The position numbers were made by a program, and so were the translations under genes. The notes beneath the pieces were generated by a model. The model was not told where the DNA came from. It worked only from the letters and a program-made list of their open reading frames with translations, and made no database searches. A stretch of DNA of 64,000 nt from Myroides profundi. Lineage in GTDB: Bacteria; Bacteroidota; Bacteroidia; Flavobacteriales; Flavobacteriaceae. Shown here in pieces: positions 40,073-49,361 of the stretch. Every line of letters starts with the position of its first letter. The stretch's first letter is position 1. Location of the stretch: contig NZ_CP010817.1 in the NCBI RefSeq assembly GCF_000833025.1, positions 3,968,001-4,032,000 of the forward strand, read 5' to 3'.

Positions 40073-41695
40073 ATGAAATCTAATTTTCTACATATCGCTA
40101 TTATTTTTTTAGTTGCTACTTTCTCTACTCTAGCTCAAAATAGAATAGAAACACAAGTAGATACTACTGCTATAAAAATAGGAGACACCTTTCTATACAC
40201 CATAAAGGCCCATTCTAACACAGGAAGTTTAATTACATTCCCTGCAACAGAACAAATAGGGAACTTTGATGTAGTAGAGTCATTCCCTATTGATACGATT
40301 AAGAATGATAATACACAGGAGCTTATTAAGAAATATCACTTGACTCAGTTTGATGCAGGTGATTTTAGTATTCCTGCTGTACCTGTTATTGTAGATGCTA
40401 AGCTATTTCATACAGATTCTATACAGATACATGTACAAGATGTAGCAGTAGATACATTAAAACAACCTCTTTATGAGATAAAGTCAATCTCTAAAGAAGG
40501 AGCTTCTTTCTCTACAGATTGGTATTATCTATTGTTTATCTTCATCGCTGTACTAGCAGGGATAGGTATATATATCTATATCAGAAGACAACAAGAAAAG
40601 AACCTTACAGAGGATGATAAGTACAAAACTCCTTATGAGAAAGCAGTTAAAAAACTTAAGAAACTAGAAGAAAAGAAAAACTGGAATAGAGGTGATGCTA
40701 AACCATACTATTCTGACATGAGTATTATCACTAGAGGGTTTATAGAAGATACTTTTGGAATCTCAGCAAAAGAATTGACGACTTTCGAAATTATCACTAT
40801 TCTTAAGGCTACTTTAAATGATAAGAAGGTAAAGCTAGATCCTGTGGTGATTAAAGAATTAAAACGAGTTCTAGAATCTGCAGACTTAGTTAAGTTCGCT
40901 AAGTCTCAACCTACTGAAGGTGAAATAACAGCAGATACTTCTAAGATACAGAATGTTATAGACAGTATCAATACAGCTTATCCTATCTCTGCTGCAACAC
41001 AAACAGAGTTAATCAGAAGAAGAGAGGAAAATAAAAAGAAAAAGAAAAGAATACGTATATGGATTCCTACAGCCATCACAGCATTCTTAGTTGTTGTGAC
41101 TGGGATAGTGTATATTATCAATACTTCTGCTAAAGAAGATTATCATTGGTTTACATTCAACAATACAAAGAAACTGATGAATAAAGAATGGATTACTAGT
41201 ACATATGGTACTGCTCCAGGACTGACTATCTCTACTCCTGAAGTTCTAATCCGTAAGAATGAACCTTTATTGCAAGAAGGAAAACCTGATGGTATATCAT
41301 CACTTAATCAATTTAAATATGGTGTACTAGAAGACCCTATTCACATTGTATTAAATAATGTAGTTACCACTAAGGAATATAAATATACTGATAAGGAATT
41401 GATTACTTATTCTATTTCATTGCTGACACAAAACAATAAAATAGAAAACTTAGAGTATAAAGATGAACGCTTTGAGAATGCAAATGGTATTCTTGGGACA
41501 CTTGTTTATGGCGAGTTTGCATTCAAGAATCCAACTAATCAAGTAGAAGAGAAAGTAATGTTCGAAGGAGTATTAACAGACAATGGTGCTAACAAAGATC
41601 AAGTATGGATATTCTATCTAGCAGAAGATGAGATAGCTCCTAAGCTAGTAGAACGTATGTTTGATTCAATACAGTATAAAAAAGAGGAGAAATAA
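40073..41695 (+). CDS. Bat-operon membrane protein with BatD-like N-terminus
   Basis: A 540-residue protein between DUF58 and BatA. The signal peptide ends near residue 21 (TLAQN). An Ig-like extracytoplasmic domain follows (about 22-150), then a membrane helix (about 152-171), a basic cytoplasmic region resembling DUF4381 (about 180-325), a second helix (about 329-350), and an extra extracytoplasmic domain (350-540) I do not recognise. Position and topology suggest an envelope partner of the BatA/BatB complex. The next gene starts 2 nt after its stop. Confidence 0.75.
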   Translation: MKSNFLHIAIIFLVATFSTLAQNRIETQVDTTAIKIGDTFLYTIKAHSNTGSLITFPATEQIGNFDVVESFPIDTIKNDNTQELIKKYHLTQFDAGDFSIPAVPVIVDAKLFHTDSIQIHVQDVAVDTLKQPLYEIKSISKEGASFSTDWYYLLFIFIAVLAGIGIYIYIRRQQEKNLTEDDKYKTPYEKAVKKLKKLEEKKNWNRGDAKPYYSDMSIITRGFIEDTFGISAKELTTFEIITILKATLNDKKVKLDPVVIKELKRVLESADLVKFAKSQPTEGEITADTSKIQNVIDSINTAYPISAATQTELIRRREENKKKKKRIRIWIPTAITAFLVVVTGIVYIINTSAKEDYHWFTFNNTKKLMNKEWITSTYGTAPGLTISTPEVLIRKNEPLLQEGKPDGISSLNQFKYGVLEDPIHIVLNNVVTTKEYKYTDKELITYSISLLTQNNKIENLEYKDERFENANGILGTLVYGEFAFKNPTNQVEEKVMFEGVLTDNGANKDQVWIFYLAEDEIAPKLVERMFDSIQYKKEEK

Positions 41696-41697
41696 CA

Positions 41698-42702
41698 ATG
41701 ATACAGAATATAACTTTTGCCAATCCTGAGTTCTTCTGGCTATTTATACTATTACCAATAGTCTTATTTGTATGGTATAAAAACAGAAAGAAACAGCGTG
41801 CTACTGTCAAGCTAAGCACTATACAAGGTGTACAAGAGCATACTTCACTATTAGTAAAGTTATTGCCTATTTCTATTATCTTACGAGTACTAGCTCTTAG
41901 TGCTATTATAGTAGGTATGGCTAGACCTCAAATCGTGAATGTAGATTCACAGATACATTCTACTCATGGTATTGATATCGTGATGGCTATGGACGTATCA
42001 GGAAGTATGTTAGCACGAGATCTAAAACCAAACCGTTTAGAAGCGTTAAAAACTGTAGCAGCAGACTTCGTATCACAGCGTGTGACAGATCGTATAGGAT
42101 TAGTTATTTATGCAGCTGAAGCATATACTAAGACGCCAGTGACTAGTGATAAATTACTGATACTAAATGACCTTAAGAGTATAAAATATGACAATGTCCT
42201 AAGAGATGGTACTGCTATAGGTGTAGGTTTAGCTACATCAGTAAACAGATTAAAAGACAGCCCTGCCAAAAGTAAGATTATCATACTTCTTACAGATGGT
42301 GTCAATAATACAGGTACAGTAGACCCTACATTAGCTGCTGAGATCTCTAAAGAGTACAATATTAAAGTATATACTATCGGTATTGGTACTAATGGGTTAG
42401 CAGAATCTCCAGTAGGAATAAGAGAGAACGGTGAAATAGTATATGAGAAAGTACCTGTAGAACTAGATGAAGAGCTTATGAAGTCTATCGCTAAAACAAC
42501 AGGAGGTAAATACTTTAGAGCAACAGATACTAGTAAGCTTAAAGCAATTTATGAAGAAATCAATCAATTAGAGAAAACGAAGATTGACGAACAAAAGTTC
42601 GTTAAATCTGATGACAAGTTTCAATTCTTAGTGTTACTTGCTTTTATTCTATTGTGTATTGATTTCACATTACAAAAAACATTATTCAGAGGATTCATAT
42701 AA
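41698..42702 (+). CDS. batA: VWA domain protein BatA
   Basis: A 334-residue inner-membrane protein: membrane segments at about 12-27, 57-75 and 308-325 flank a VWA domain with MIDAS DVSGS (99-103) and the Thr/Asp sites (DGTAIG, LLTDGVNNTG). The AARP2-type N-terminus FANPEFFWLFILLP is characteristic. Bat proteins support aerotolerance and envelope stress resistance in Bacteroides. Closely packed with its neighbours. Confidence 0.93.
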   Translation: MIQNITFANPEFFWLFILLPIVLFVWYKNRKKQRATVKLSTIQGVQEHTSLLVKLLPISIILRVLALSAIIVGMARPQIVNVDSQIHSTHGIDIVMAMDVSGSMLARDLKPNRLEALKTVAADFVSQRVTDRIGLVIYAAEAYTKTPVTSDKLLILNDLKSIKYDNVLRDGTAIGVGLATSVNRLKDSPAKSKIIILLTDGVNNTGTVDPTLAAEISKEYNIKVYTIGIGTNGLAESPVGIRENGEIVYEKVPVELDEELMKSIAKTTGGKYFRATDTSKLKAIYEEINQLEKTKIDEQKFVKSDDKFQFLVLLAFILLCIDFTLQKTLFRGFI

Positions 42703-42708
42703 TAGATT

Positions 42709-43740
42709 ATGTGGGAGTTAGACAATAAACAATATCTTTTTCTATTTTCAATCATAGCAATATTGATCTTAATCTTTATTGGGGACATCTTGTGGAAGAA
42801 AAAGAAGCAACAATCATTTGCTACAGCTAAAGCAATTAAAACTTTGGCACCTAATCAATCTAAGAATAAACCAATCATTAAAGCTTCTATTTATCTAGTA
42901 GCTCTAATATCTATTGTAATCGCTTTAATCAATCCTAAGATAGGAACAAAGGTAGTTACTGTCAAAAGACAAGGTGTTGATATCGTATTCACATTAGACG
43001 TATCTAAGAGTATGTTAGCTCAAGATATGGCTCCTGATAGATTGGCAAAGATGAAACAACTAGTCTCTCAGATTATCAATAATCTAGGACCAGATAGAAT
43101 AGGTATAGTAGGATATGCAGGTACGGCATTCCCGATGTTACCTATCACTACAGATCATTATGTTGCTAAGATGTATCTTCAGACGATGAACACGGATATG
43201 GTCTCTTCACAAGGTACAGCATTTGAGGACGCTATCTATGTAGCTTCTAATTTCTATGACAATCCCAATACAAGCAAAGTCATGATCCTTATCTCTGATG
43301 GAGAAGACCACGGAGAAGAAATGGAGAATGCTATCAAAATAGCAAAAGAAAAGAAAGTAAAGATTATCACCATTGGTGTAGGAACAGAGGCAGGAGGACC
43401 TATCCCTATTAAGACACCTAAAGGCGTGGAATATAAAAGAGATTGGAACAATGAGATCGTTACTACAAAGCTCAATCCATCTACGCTTAAATATATAGCT
43501 GATGCTACTGGAGGAAAGTATTATTACGGCTCGAATACACAAGAGATTGTAGACCTTATTAAAAACGACCTTAGCAAAATAGAAAAAACAGATTTTGAAG
43601 ATCAACAAATCGCAGAGTACCAATCTCAATATCAATGGTTCTTAGGATTTGCTTTCTTACTGATCTTTATCGATTTATTCATCCTAGAAAGAAAAACTAT
43701 CTGGATGAAGAAACTTAATTTGTTCAATGAAAAAGAATAG
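42709..43740 (+). CDS. batB: VWA domain protein BatB
   Basis: A 343-residue paralogue of BatA with the same topology. The MIDAS reads DVSKS (97-101), followed by GTAFEDAIY and LISDGEDHGEE, so metal binding should be retained. The C-terminal helix is QWFLGFAFLLIFIDLFIL. It begins 6 nt after batA and is followed at once by the TPR gene. Confidence 0.93.
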   Translation: MWELDNKQYLFLFSIIAILILIFIGDILWKKKKQQSFATAKAIKTLAPNQSKNKPIIKASIYLVALISIVIALINPKIGTKVVTVKRQGVDIVFTLDVSKSMLAQDMAPDRLAKMKQLVSQIINNLGPDRIGIVGYAGTAFPMLPITTDHYVAKMYLQTMNTDMVSSQGTAFEDAIYVASNFYDNPNTSKVMILISDGEDHGEEMENAIKIAKEKKVKIITIGVGTEAGGPIPIKTPKGVEYKRDWNNEIVTTKLNPSTLKYIADATGGKYYYGSNTQEIVDLIKNDLSKIEKTDFEDQQIAEYQSQYQWFLGFAFLLIFIDLFILERKTIWMKKLNLFNEKE

Positions 43741-43753
43741 CATGCGATTAATT

Positions 43754-44599
43754 ATGAAAAACTCATTCTACATCACGATATTTTTATTGTTTACTGCTTA
43801 CTCATTTGCACAGTCTGCTGGGAGAGCGCTGAGCACAGGTAATGAAGTATTCGAGAACAAACATTATACTCATGCAGAATCTTCTTATAGAATAGCTAAT
43901 TCTAAAGACAGTAAGTCTGTAGCTGATTATAACTTAGGAAACTCTTTATACAAACAACAATTAACCAAAGAAGCAGAAGCTGCCTACCTTAGAGCCATAC
44001 AAAAAGCAACAACCAAAGAAGCTAAGCACCAAGCCTACCATAACTTGGGGAATGCTTATATGAAATCTAAGAATTATCAAGCAGCAGAACAGGCTTACAA
44101 AAAGGCTTTATTAAACAATCCTAAAGATGATGAGACTCGTTATAACTACGCTGTAGCGAAGAAAATGAACAAAGAGAATCCTCAAGACAATCAAGACAAC
44201 AAGGATAATCAAGATCAAAACAAAGACCAAAATAAGGATAATCAGGATCAGAATAAAGACCAAAACAAGGACAACAAAGATCAAGACCAAAATAAAGATA
44301 AAGGAGACCAAGACAAGAAAGATCAAGATCAAAATGATAAAGGAGATCAGGATGACAAGAACAAAGATGGTCAGAATGATAAAGATAAAGACGATAAAGG
44401 AGACCAAGACAAGAAAGATCAACCTAAACAGAATAACCCTAAAACGCCTAATCAAGATCAGATGGATCGAATATTAGATGCGATGAATAAAAATGAAAAA
44501 GATGTACAGCAGAGACTAATTAATAGAGGTCCTAAAGGTGGTAAACCAGAGAAAGGACAACCTGCTGGACAAAATGAACAAAGAAAAAAAGACTGGTAG
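43754..44599 (+). CDS. batC: TPR protein BatC with charged low-complexity tail
   Basis: A 281-residue exported protein. The signal peptide is NSFYITIFLLFTAYSFAQ; two to three TPRs lie at about 20-135 (LGNSLYKQQLTKEAEAAYLRA, NLGNAYMKSKNYQAAEQAYKKAL). From about 140 to 230 the sequence is almost only Asp, Gln, Asn, Lys and Gly in repeated DQNKD units. In-frame ATGs at 43727, 43742 and 43754 are possible; I chose the last because it puts the signal peptide at the start, with low certainty. The hydrophobic frame on the opposite strand is a by-product of the repeats. Confidence 0.85.
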   Translation: MKNSFYITIFLLFTAYSFAQSAGRALSTGNEVFENKHYTHAESSYRIANSKDSKSVADYNLGNSLYKQQLTKEAEAAYLRAIQKATTKEAKHQAYHNLGNAYMKSKNYQAAEQAYKKALLNNPKDDETRYNYAVAKKMNKENPQDNQDNKDNQDQNKDQNKDNQDQNKDQNKDNKDQDQNKDKGDQDKKDQDQNDKGDQDDKNKDGQNDKDKDDKGDQDKKDQPKQNNPKTPNQDQMDRILDAMNKNEKDVQQRLINRGPKGGKPEKGQPAGQNEQRKKDW

Positions 44600-44605
44600 A
44601 ATACA

Positions 44606-46366
44606 ATGAAAACACTGCGTTACTACATATTATTATTCGCTCTGATTTGCACTCAAGCAATCTTAGCTCAAATCAGCTTTGAAGCAACAGTAAGTAGAGA
44701 TAACATACCGCTTAATGACAATGTTCGCGTTGACTTTGCTATGAACCAAGATGGAGATAACTTCTCTCCACCTCGTTTTGACAATTTCACTGTAGTTGGA
44801 GGGCCTAACCAATCTGTTAGCTACGCTTGGACAAATGGTAAAAAGTCTTTTAATAAAACCTATTCGTACTTCTTACAACCGAAGAAGAAAGGAACTTTAT
44901 CTATAGGTTCCGCATCTATAGAAATAGAAGGACAGGTCTATAAAACCAAGCCGATTACTATTACGGTATCTGATGCTGTAGCAAAGCAAGACCCTAGACA
45001 GCAATATAATCAGGTACAGCAGAAAGCTCTAGATGAAATACATCTAGTCGCTGAAGTAACGAATCAGAATCCTTATATCAACGAACCTGTAACGATAACG
45101 TATAAACTGTACTTTAATACCAATATCGCAGGATATACAGGAAGAAAAATACCTACTTATGAGAAGTTCTGGGTACACAATGTAGATATCCCTAGACGAC
45201 CTGAAGTGAAGCTAGGTAAGTATAAAGGGACAGATTATAACTATATTGTATTAAAGCAAGATGTATTAATGGCCCAAGAAGCAGGCAATCTTAGTATAGA
45301 TCCTCTTGAGTTAATGATACAGGCAGAAGTTCCTACAGGTAGACGTGACTTCTTTGGATATCCTGAGTTTGGGTATATGGAGAAAGAATACAGTACTGGT
45401 AGAGTAACTATTAAGGCGAAAGACCTTCCTGAAGCAGGTAAACCTGACAACTTCTCTGGAGGTGTTGGGACATTTACATTTAAAGTAACTCCTACTAAGA
45501 CAAGCCTTAAATCAGGTGAACAACTAAACCTAAAAGTTGAAGTTGCAGGTAAGGGTAACTTGAATTTATTGACTATACCTACCCCTACTGCACACTCAGC
45601 TCTAGAGATGTATGACCCTACTAGTTCAGATAAGATTACTTCTGGAGTACACGGTATGCAAGGTAGCAGAGTGAACGATTACATCATTATCCCTCAGTAT
45701 AAAGGGGATTATATGATTGATCCTATGGAGTTCTCGTATTTTGACTTAAGCACTAAGAAGTATAAGACTATTCATATTGACAGTTTAGCGATTAATGTAC
45801 TAGAGGGACCTACCCTGCCAACTAATACAGAAGCAAAAGACACAGACGTAGTAGATAAGAGCGAATTGTTCCAACCGAATAAAGCTACACCTACAGTAGT
45901 AGAAGCTTCTACTAGCACATATTGGGACACTACGTTATTCTACGTCCTTACAGTACTGCCATTCGCAGCTATACCGCTATTCTTACTTGTCGTGATACAG
46001 CGTCGTAAATATGCATCAGACACAGATGGTATCCGATTGAGAAACAACAATAGACTAGCTAGAAAATACTTAGGAGAAGCAAAGAAAAATATCAATAACA
46101 AAGAATTGTTCTATGAAGCACTAGAGCGCTGTCTACACAACTTCCTTAAAGCGAAGCTAGACATGGTGACTAGTGAGATGAGCAATGAAAACATTACAGA
46201 GATTCTAACAGATAGAAATATTACTGAAGACGCTATTAAGAACTTTATGGATATTAAGAACGCTTGTGAATGGGCTCGTTACGCTCCGACTGATCAGGTT
46301 AATATCAATAAGGATTATGACAATGCGATTACAGTAATCTCTGAACTAGAAAAACAATTCAAATAG
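44606..46366 (+). CDS. batD: BatD family protein
   Basis: A 586-residue protein with signal peptide (ending near ILAQI), several Ig-like beta domains (about 22-420; SFEATVSRDNIPLNDNVRVDF, TKTSLKSGEQLNLKVEVAGKGNL), one membrane helix (about 445-466) and a cytoplasmic helical tail (to 586). This is the usual BatD architecture, thought to hold BatA/BatB in the membrane complex. It starts 6 nt after batC. Confidence 0.92.
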   Translation: MKTLRYYILLFALICTQAILAQISFEATVSRDNIPLNDNVRVDFAMNQDGDNFSPPRFDNFTVVGGPNQSVSYAWTNGKKSFNKTYSYFLQPKKKGTLSIGSASIEIEGQVYKTKPITITVSDAVAKQDPRQQYNQVQQKALDEIHLVAEVTNQNPYINEPVTITYKLYFNTNIAGYTGRKIPTYEKFWVHNVDIPRRPEVKLGKYKGTDYNYIVLKQDVLMAQEAGNLSIDPLELMIQAEVPTGRRDFFGYPEFGYMEKEYSTGRVTIKAKDLPEAGKPDNFSGGVGTFTFKVTPTKTSLKSGEQLNLKVEVAGKGNLNLLTIPTPTAHSALEMYDPTSSDKITSGVHGMQGSRVNDYIIIPQYKGDYMIDPMEFSYFDLSTKKYKTIHIDSLAINVLEGPTLPTNTEAKDTDVVDKSELFQPNKATPTVVEASTSTYWDTTLFYVLTVLPFAAIPLFLLVVIQRRKYASDTDGIRLRNNNRLARKYLGEAKKNINNKELFYEALERCLHNFLKAKLDMVTSEMSNENITEILTDRNITEDAIKNFMDIKNACEWARYAPTDQVNINKDYDNAITVISELEKQFK

Positions 46367-46372
46367 ACCAAC

Positions 46373-47131
46373 ATGAAACACATCATCACTCTTTTTATAT
46401 TTGTTTTGAGCTTTCATACATGGGCACAAACGGATTCTTGGAAACAACAATTTGACAAGGGGAATGCCTTGTATCAAAAAGAAAAATATAGTGAAGCAAT
46501 CACGGCCTTTAAAGCCATAGAGAAACAAGAAGCTTCTTCACCAGAAGTATTCTTTAATCTAGCGAATGCTTATTATAAAACACGTGATTATGTCAATGCT
46601 GTTTATTACTATGAGAAGGCCTTAAAGCTTAATCCTAGTGACACCGCTATAGAGACGAATCTAAACTATGCACGCAAAGAGCTTATAGACGATATTACGA
46701 TAGTGAAGCAATATGATAACGAAGACATACTACATCAGACATTAGGGAAGCTATCCGTTGACCAATGGGCTACATTAGCCACAGTAATGGCCTTTGTAGT
46801 ACTATTATGTTTTGTGGTATACTATCTGAATCACAGCAGTACTATTAAGCGTATTAGCTTTGTATTGATGCTTGTTTCTATCCTAGTGATAGGAGGTAGC
46901 GTATACGCTGCTACTTTTGAGCAGAAGTATGCTTCTAAGACTACAGCTGCTATCCTATTTACAGAAAAAGTAAACCTTAAAGAAGAAGCGAAGAACACCT
47001 CTCGTACACTAAAAGAACTACACGAGGGTACTAAAGTGTATATCTTAGAGAAAAAAGCATTGTGGATCAGAGTGAAACTAGATGATCAACAAGAAGGATG
47101 GATAGAAGAGAATACGATTAAGTATATCTAG
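46373..47131 (+). CDS. batE: TPR and SH3 domain protein BatE
   Basis: A 252-residue exported or membrane protein closing the Bat operon. After the signal peptide (to about 18), TPRs cover about 20-100 (FNLANAYYKTRDYVNAVYYYEKALKLNPSD), two membrane segments lie at about 130-150 and 157-177, and a C-terminal bacterial SH3 domain (about 190-252) ends GWIEENTIKYI. It converges on cvpA with a 4-nt overlap and no terminator between. Confidence 0.9.
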   Translation: MKHIITLFIFVLSFHTWAQTDSWKQQFDKGNALYQKEKYSEAITAFKAIEKQEASSPEVFFNLANAYYKTRDYVNAVYYYEKALKLNPSDTAIETNLNYARKELIDDITIVKQYDNEDILHQTLGKLSVDQWATLATVMAFVVLLCFVVYYLNHSSTIKRISFVLMLVSILVIGGSVYAATFEQKYASKTTAAILFTEKVNLKEEAKNTSRTLKELHEGTKVYILEKKALWIRVKLDDQQEGWIEENTIKYI

Positions 47132-47670
47132 ATCGTTTCCGGTTCTTTTATATCTTGTATCATATCAATACTCTTAGAGAACAGAGATTTAACTAAGTCA
47201 TATAAGCTAGGCAATAATGACTCAGACAGAGATACATATATTTTATAACTAGTTGAGTTCATTAATGTCTCATGACTGACGAACTTAAATATTGTGTTCA
47301 CCTCATCGAATATAGAGAGAAAGATACTTCCTACTAGTATCACGATCAAGATCTGAAATACAGCCCCAAAAAGTCTGTTGAACAGTCCTAAGAATACTGC
47401 TTGTACAAACTTAGTTGCTAACTGAGCGATGAAGCGTGCAGCTAATACTGCCAACACAAAAGCCAATATAAAAGCAAGTAAAGGAATAGAAGGTGACTCC
47501 CATCCTAGAGAATTCATCAGAAATTCTTTGATAATATTTGAGAATTTCAATGCTCCTATTATTCCGATAAATAGAGATAGAAAAGAAACTACTGAAATAA
47601 AAAAACCATCTCTAGCTCCTTTTATAATAGCAAAAATAACGGCGATAAGGCATATAATATCTAAAAACAT
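47128..47670 (-). CDS. CvpA family membrane protein
   Basis: A 180-residue protein with four hydrophobic segments. The N-terminus FLDIICLIAVIFAIIKGARDGFFISVVSFLSLFIGIIGALKFS is diagnostic of the CvpA/colicin V production family. The role is undefined, with links to envelope homeostasis in other bacteria. Its -7 element (47678-47685) lies only 7 nt before the ATG, so the mRNA may have almost no leader. Confidence 0.88.
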   Translation of the reverse strand: MFLDIICLIAVIFAIIKGARDGFFISVVSFLSLFIGIIGALKFSNIIKEFLMNSLGWESPSIPLLAFILAFVLAVLAARFIAQLATKFVQAVFLGLFNRLFGAVFQILIVILVGSIFLSIFDEVNTIFKFVSHETLMNSTSYKIYVSLSESLLPSLYDLVKSLFSKSIDMIQDIKEPETI

Positions 47671-47677
47671 AAATACT

Positions 47678-47685
47678 CAAATATA
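47678..47685 (-). promoter_or_regulatory. -7 promoter element of cvpA, almost leaderless
   Basis: TATATTTG on the minus strand, ending 7 nt before the ATG; a TTG sits 18 nt upstream of it. Divergent from the element at 47738-47745. Confidence 0.5.
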
Positions 47686-47737
47686 TTCTGTGCGAAGATA
47701 TTACAATTCTATTAATTACAATAGAGCAGAACTGTAG

Positions 47738-47745
47738 TATATTTG
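47738..47745 (+). promoter_or_regulatory. -7 promoter element of the 118-residue gene
   Basis: TATATTTG, an exact match, 20 nt before the ATG at 47766. Confidence 0.55.
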
Positions 47746-47765
47746 TCACCATTACAACTAACAAT

Positions 47766-48122
47766 ATGGCAAGAGATGAACAATTAAAAGCTAGATGGGA
47801 CGCTGTCGTTCAGAAAGTATCTGACCGATTCGGAGACGGAGAGACACTAGACTTAGAAGCTATCATATATTTAATCGGAGTACAAGAACTAGGTAAAATC
47901 AAAAAGAGATATAAAAAAGATGACAAAGTGAACTTAATGCATATCGCTATCTGTCGTCTATTAGAACCTTATGGTTATTACGAGTTTGATCACTTTGACC
48001 AAGACGGATGGCCACACTATAATGTAAAAGAAAACCTACCTAGCCTTAAAGCAGGTGAACAATCGGTTTTAATGAAAGAAGCGATAGTCAATTACTTCTT
48101 AGAAAGTAAGTTTATTGACTAA
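47766..48122 (+). CDS. Conserved small protein, function unknown
   Basis: A 118-residue soluble protein with no signal or membrane segment. It reads as a helical N-terminus (ARDEQLKARWDAVVQKVSDRFGDGETLDLEAIIYLIGVQELG) followed by HIAICRLLEPYGYYEFDHFDQDGWPHY. I recall similar small proteins in Flavobacteriia but no named domain. Codon use and a promoter at the right distance support a real gene. Confidence 0.75.
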   Translation: MARDEQLKARWDAVVQKVSDRFGDGETLDLEAIIYLIGVQELGKIKKRYKKDDKVNLMHIAICRLLEPYGYYEFDHFDQDGWPHYNVKENLPSLKAGEQSVLMKEAIVNYFLESKFID

Positions 48123-48182
48123 CATAAGAAACAATTATAAAAATTATAGCTGTTTATAATTTTATGTCTAATTGAAAAGCAG

Positions 48183-48190
48183 TAAATTTG
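48183..48190 (+). promoter_or_regulatory. -7 promoter element of pheS
   Basis: TAAATTTG, an exact match. Its last three bases are the TTG that would otherwise extend the pheS frame, so the ATG at 48209 is the start. Confidence 0.6.
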
Positions 48191-48208
48191 CTTTTTACTT
48201 TACTTAAG

Positions 48209-49225
48209 ATGATAGATAAAATAAAAGAATACATCGGTGAAGCGGAACACTTTAACACCGATAACAAAGAGACGCTTGAAACATTTAGAATTAAATTCTT
48301 ATCTAAAAAAGGAATTTTAAACGACTTATTTGCACACTTTAAAACGGTGCCTAATGAGCAGAAAAAAGAGTTTGGTCAAGCTATCAATCTATTAAAAAGC
48401 ACTGTCGAGAATAAAGTAAAATCTATTCAAGATGAACTAGAATCTAAAGATGTGCAAGGTCTTTATGGAGACTTAACACGTCCAGGTTACCCTCTAGAGA
48501 TCGGGTCTAGACACCCTATTTCATTAGTGAAGAACCAAATCGTTGATATCTTTAATAACATTGGTTTTAATATCTCTGAAGGTCCTGAGATTGAAGATGA
48601 TTGGCATAACTTCTCTGCGTTGAACTTCCCAGAGTATCACCCAGCTCGTGATATGCAAGATACATTCTTCGTTCAGACAAATCCAGAACAACTATTACGT
48701 ACACATACTTCATCTGTACAGACTCGTTATATGGAGAAGAATACACCACCACTGAGAACTATATCTCCAGGGCGTGTATTTAGAAACGAAGCTATATCAT
48801 CTCGTTCACACTGTATATTCCACCAAGTTGAAGGTCTTTACATTGATAAAGATGTTTCTTTTGCTGACTTAAAACAGACTTTGTTATACTTCACTAAAGA
48901 GATGTTTGGTAAATCTAAGATTAGATTACGTCCATCATACTTCCCATTTACTGAGCCTAGTGCTGAGGTAGATATCTATTGGGGATTAAAGACTGAGACA
49001 GACTACCGTATTACTAAAGGTACAGGGTGGTTAGAGATCATGGGATGTGGTATGGTTGACCCTAACGTTCTTAAGAACTGTAATATCGACCCTACTGAGT
49101 ACAGTGGTTTCGCCTTTGGTATGGGGATAGAGCGTATTGCTATGCTATTATACCAAATCGGAGATATCCGTATGTTCTTTGAGAACGATGTACGTTTCTT
49201 AGAACAATTTAAATCGAACTTCTAA
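48209..49225 (+). CDS. pheS: Phenylalanine--tRNA ligase alpha subunit
   Basis: A 338-residue class II synthetase subunit; with PheT it charges tRNA-Phe. The N-terminal coiled arm (1-85) precedes the core: [65 protein letters not shown] (motif 2) and [16 protein letters not shown] (motif 3). pheT is not adjacent, common in this phylum. A strong terminator follows. Confidence 0.96.
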   Translation: MIDKIKEYIGEAEHFNTDNKETLETFRIKFLSKKGILNDLFAHFKTVPNEQKKEFGQAINLLKSTVENKVKSIQDELESKDVQGLYGDLTRPGYPLEIGSRHPISLVKNQIVDIFNNIGFNISEGPEIEDDWHNFSALNFPEYHPARDMQDTFFVQTNPEQLLRTHTSSVQTRYMEKNTPPLRTISPGRVFRNEAISSRSHCIFHQVEGLYIDKDVSFADLKQTLLYFTKEMFGKSKIRLRPSYFPFTEPSAEVDIYWGLKTETDYRITKGTGWLEIMGCGMVDPNVLKNCNIDPTEYSGFAFGMGIERIAMLLYQIGDIRMFFENDVRFLEQFKSNF

Positions 49226-49245
49226 TAAGAAAACGATATATATTA

Positions 49246-49281
49246 AAAACACCTCATCTGATCTAGATGAGGTGTTTTTTT
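49246..49281. terminator. Terminator of pheS, shared with the DUF5686 gene
   Basis: ACCTCATCT/AGATGAGGT stem extended by A/T pairs, with a T-run on the plus strand and five T on the minus strand. Confidence 0.85.
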
Positions 49282-49297
49282 ATATCCCTTTACATAT

Positions 49298-49333
49298 AGC
49301 CCCTTATAATCACTACATGGATTATAAGGGCTA
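49298..49333. repeat. Inverted repeat downstream of the DUF5686 gene
   Basis: CCCTTATAAT/ATTATAAGGG with flanking TAGC/GCTA (one bulged C). No T-run. It lies 28 nt from the DUF5686 stop and may be a 3'-end stabilising hairpin. Confidence 0.5.
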
Positions 49334-49361
49334 TTTATATCTAACAATACTGAATGATTAA

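Noticed and set aside
44111..44455. 114-codon hydrophobic frame antisense to batC
   Set aside because: It is the mirror of the Asp/Gln/Lys repeat: complements of GAT/AAA/CAA-type codons read as Ile/Leu/Val/Phe. No start context or neighbours support it.
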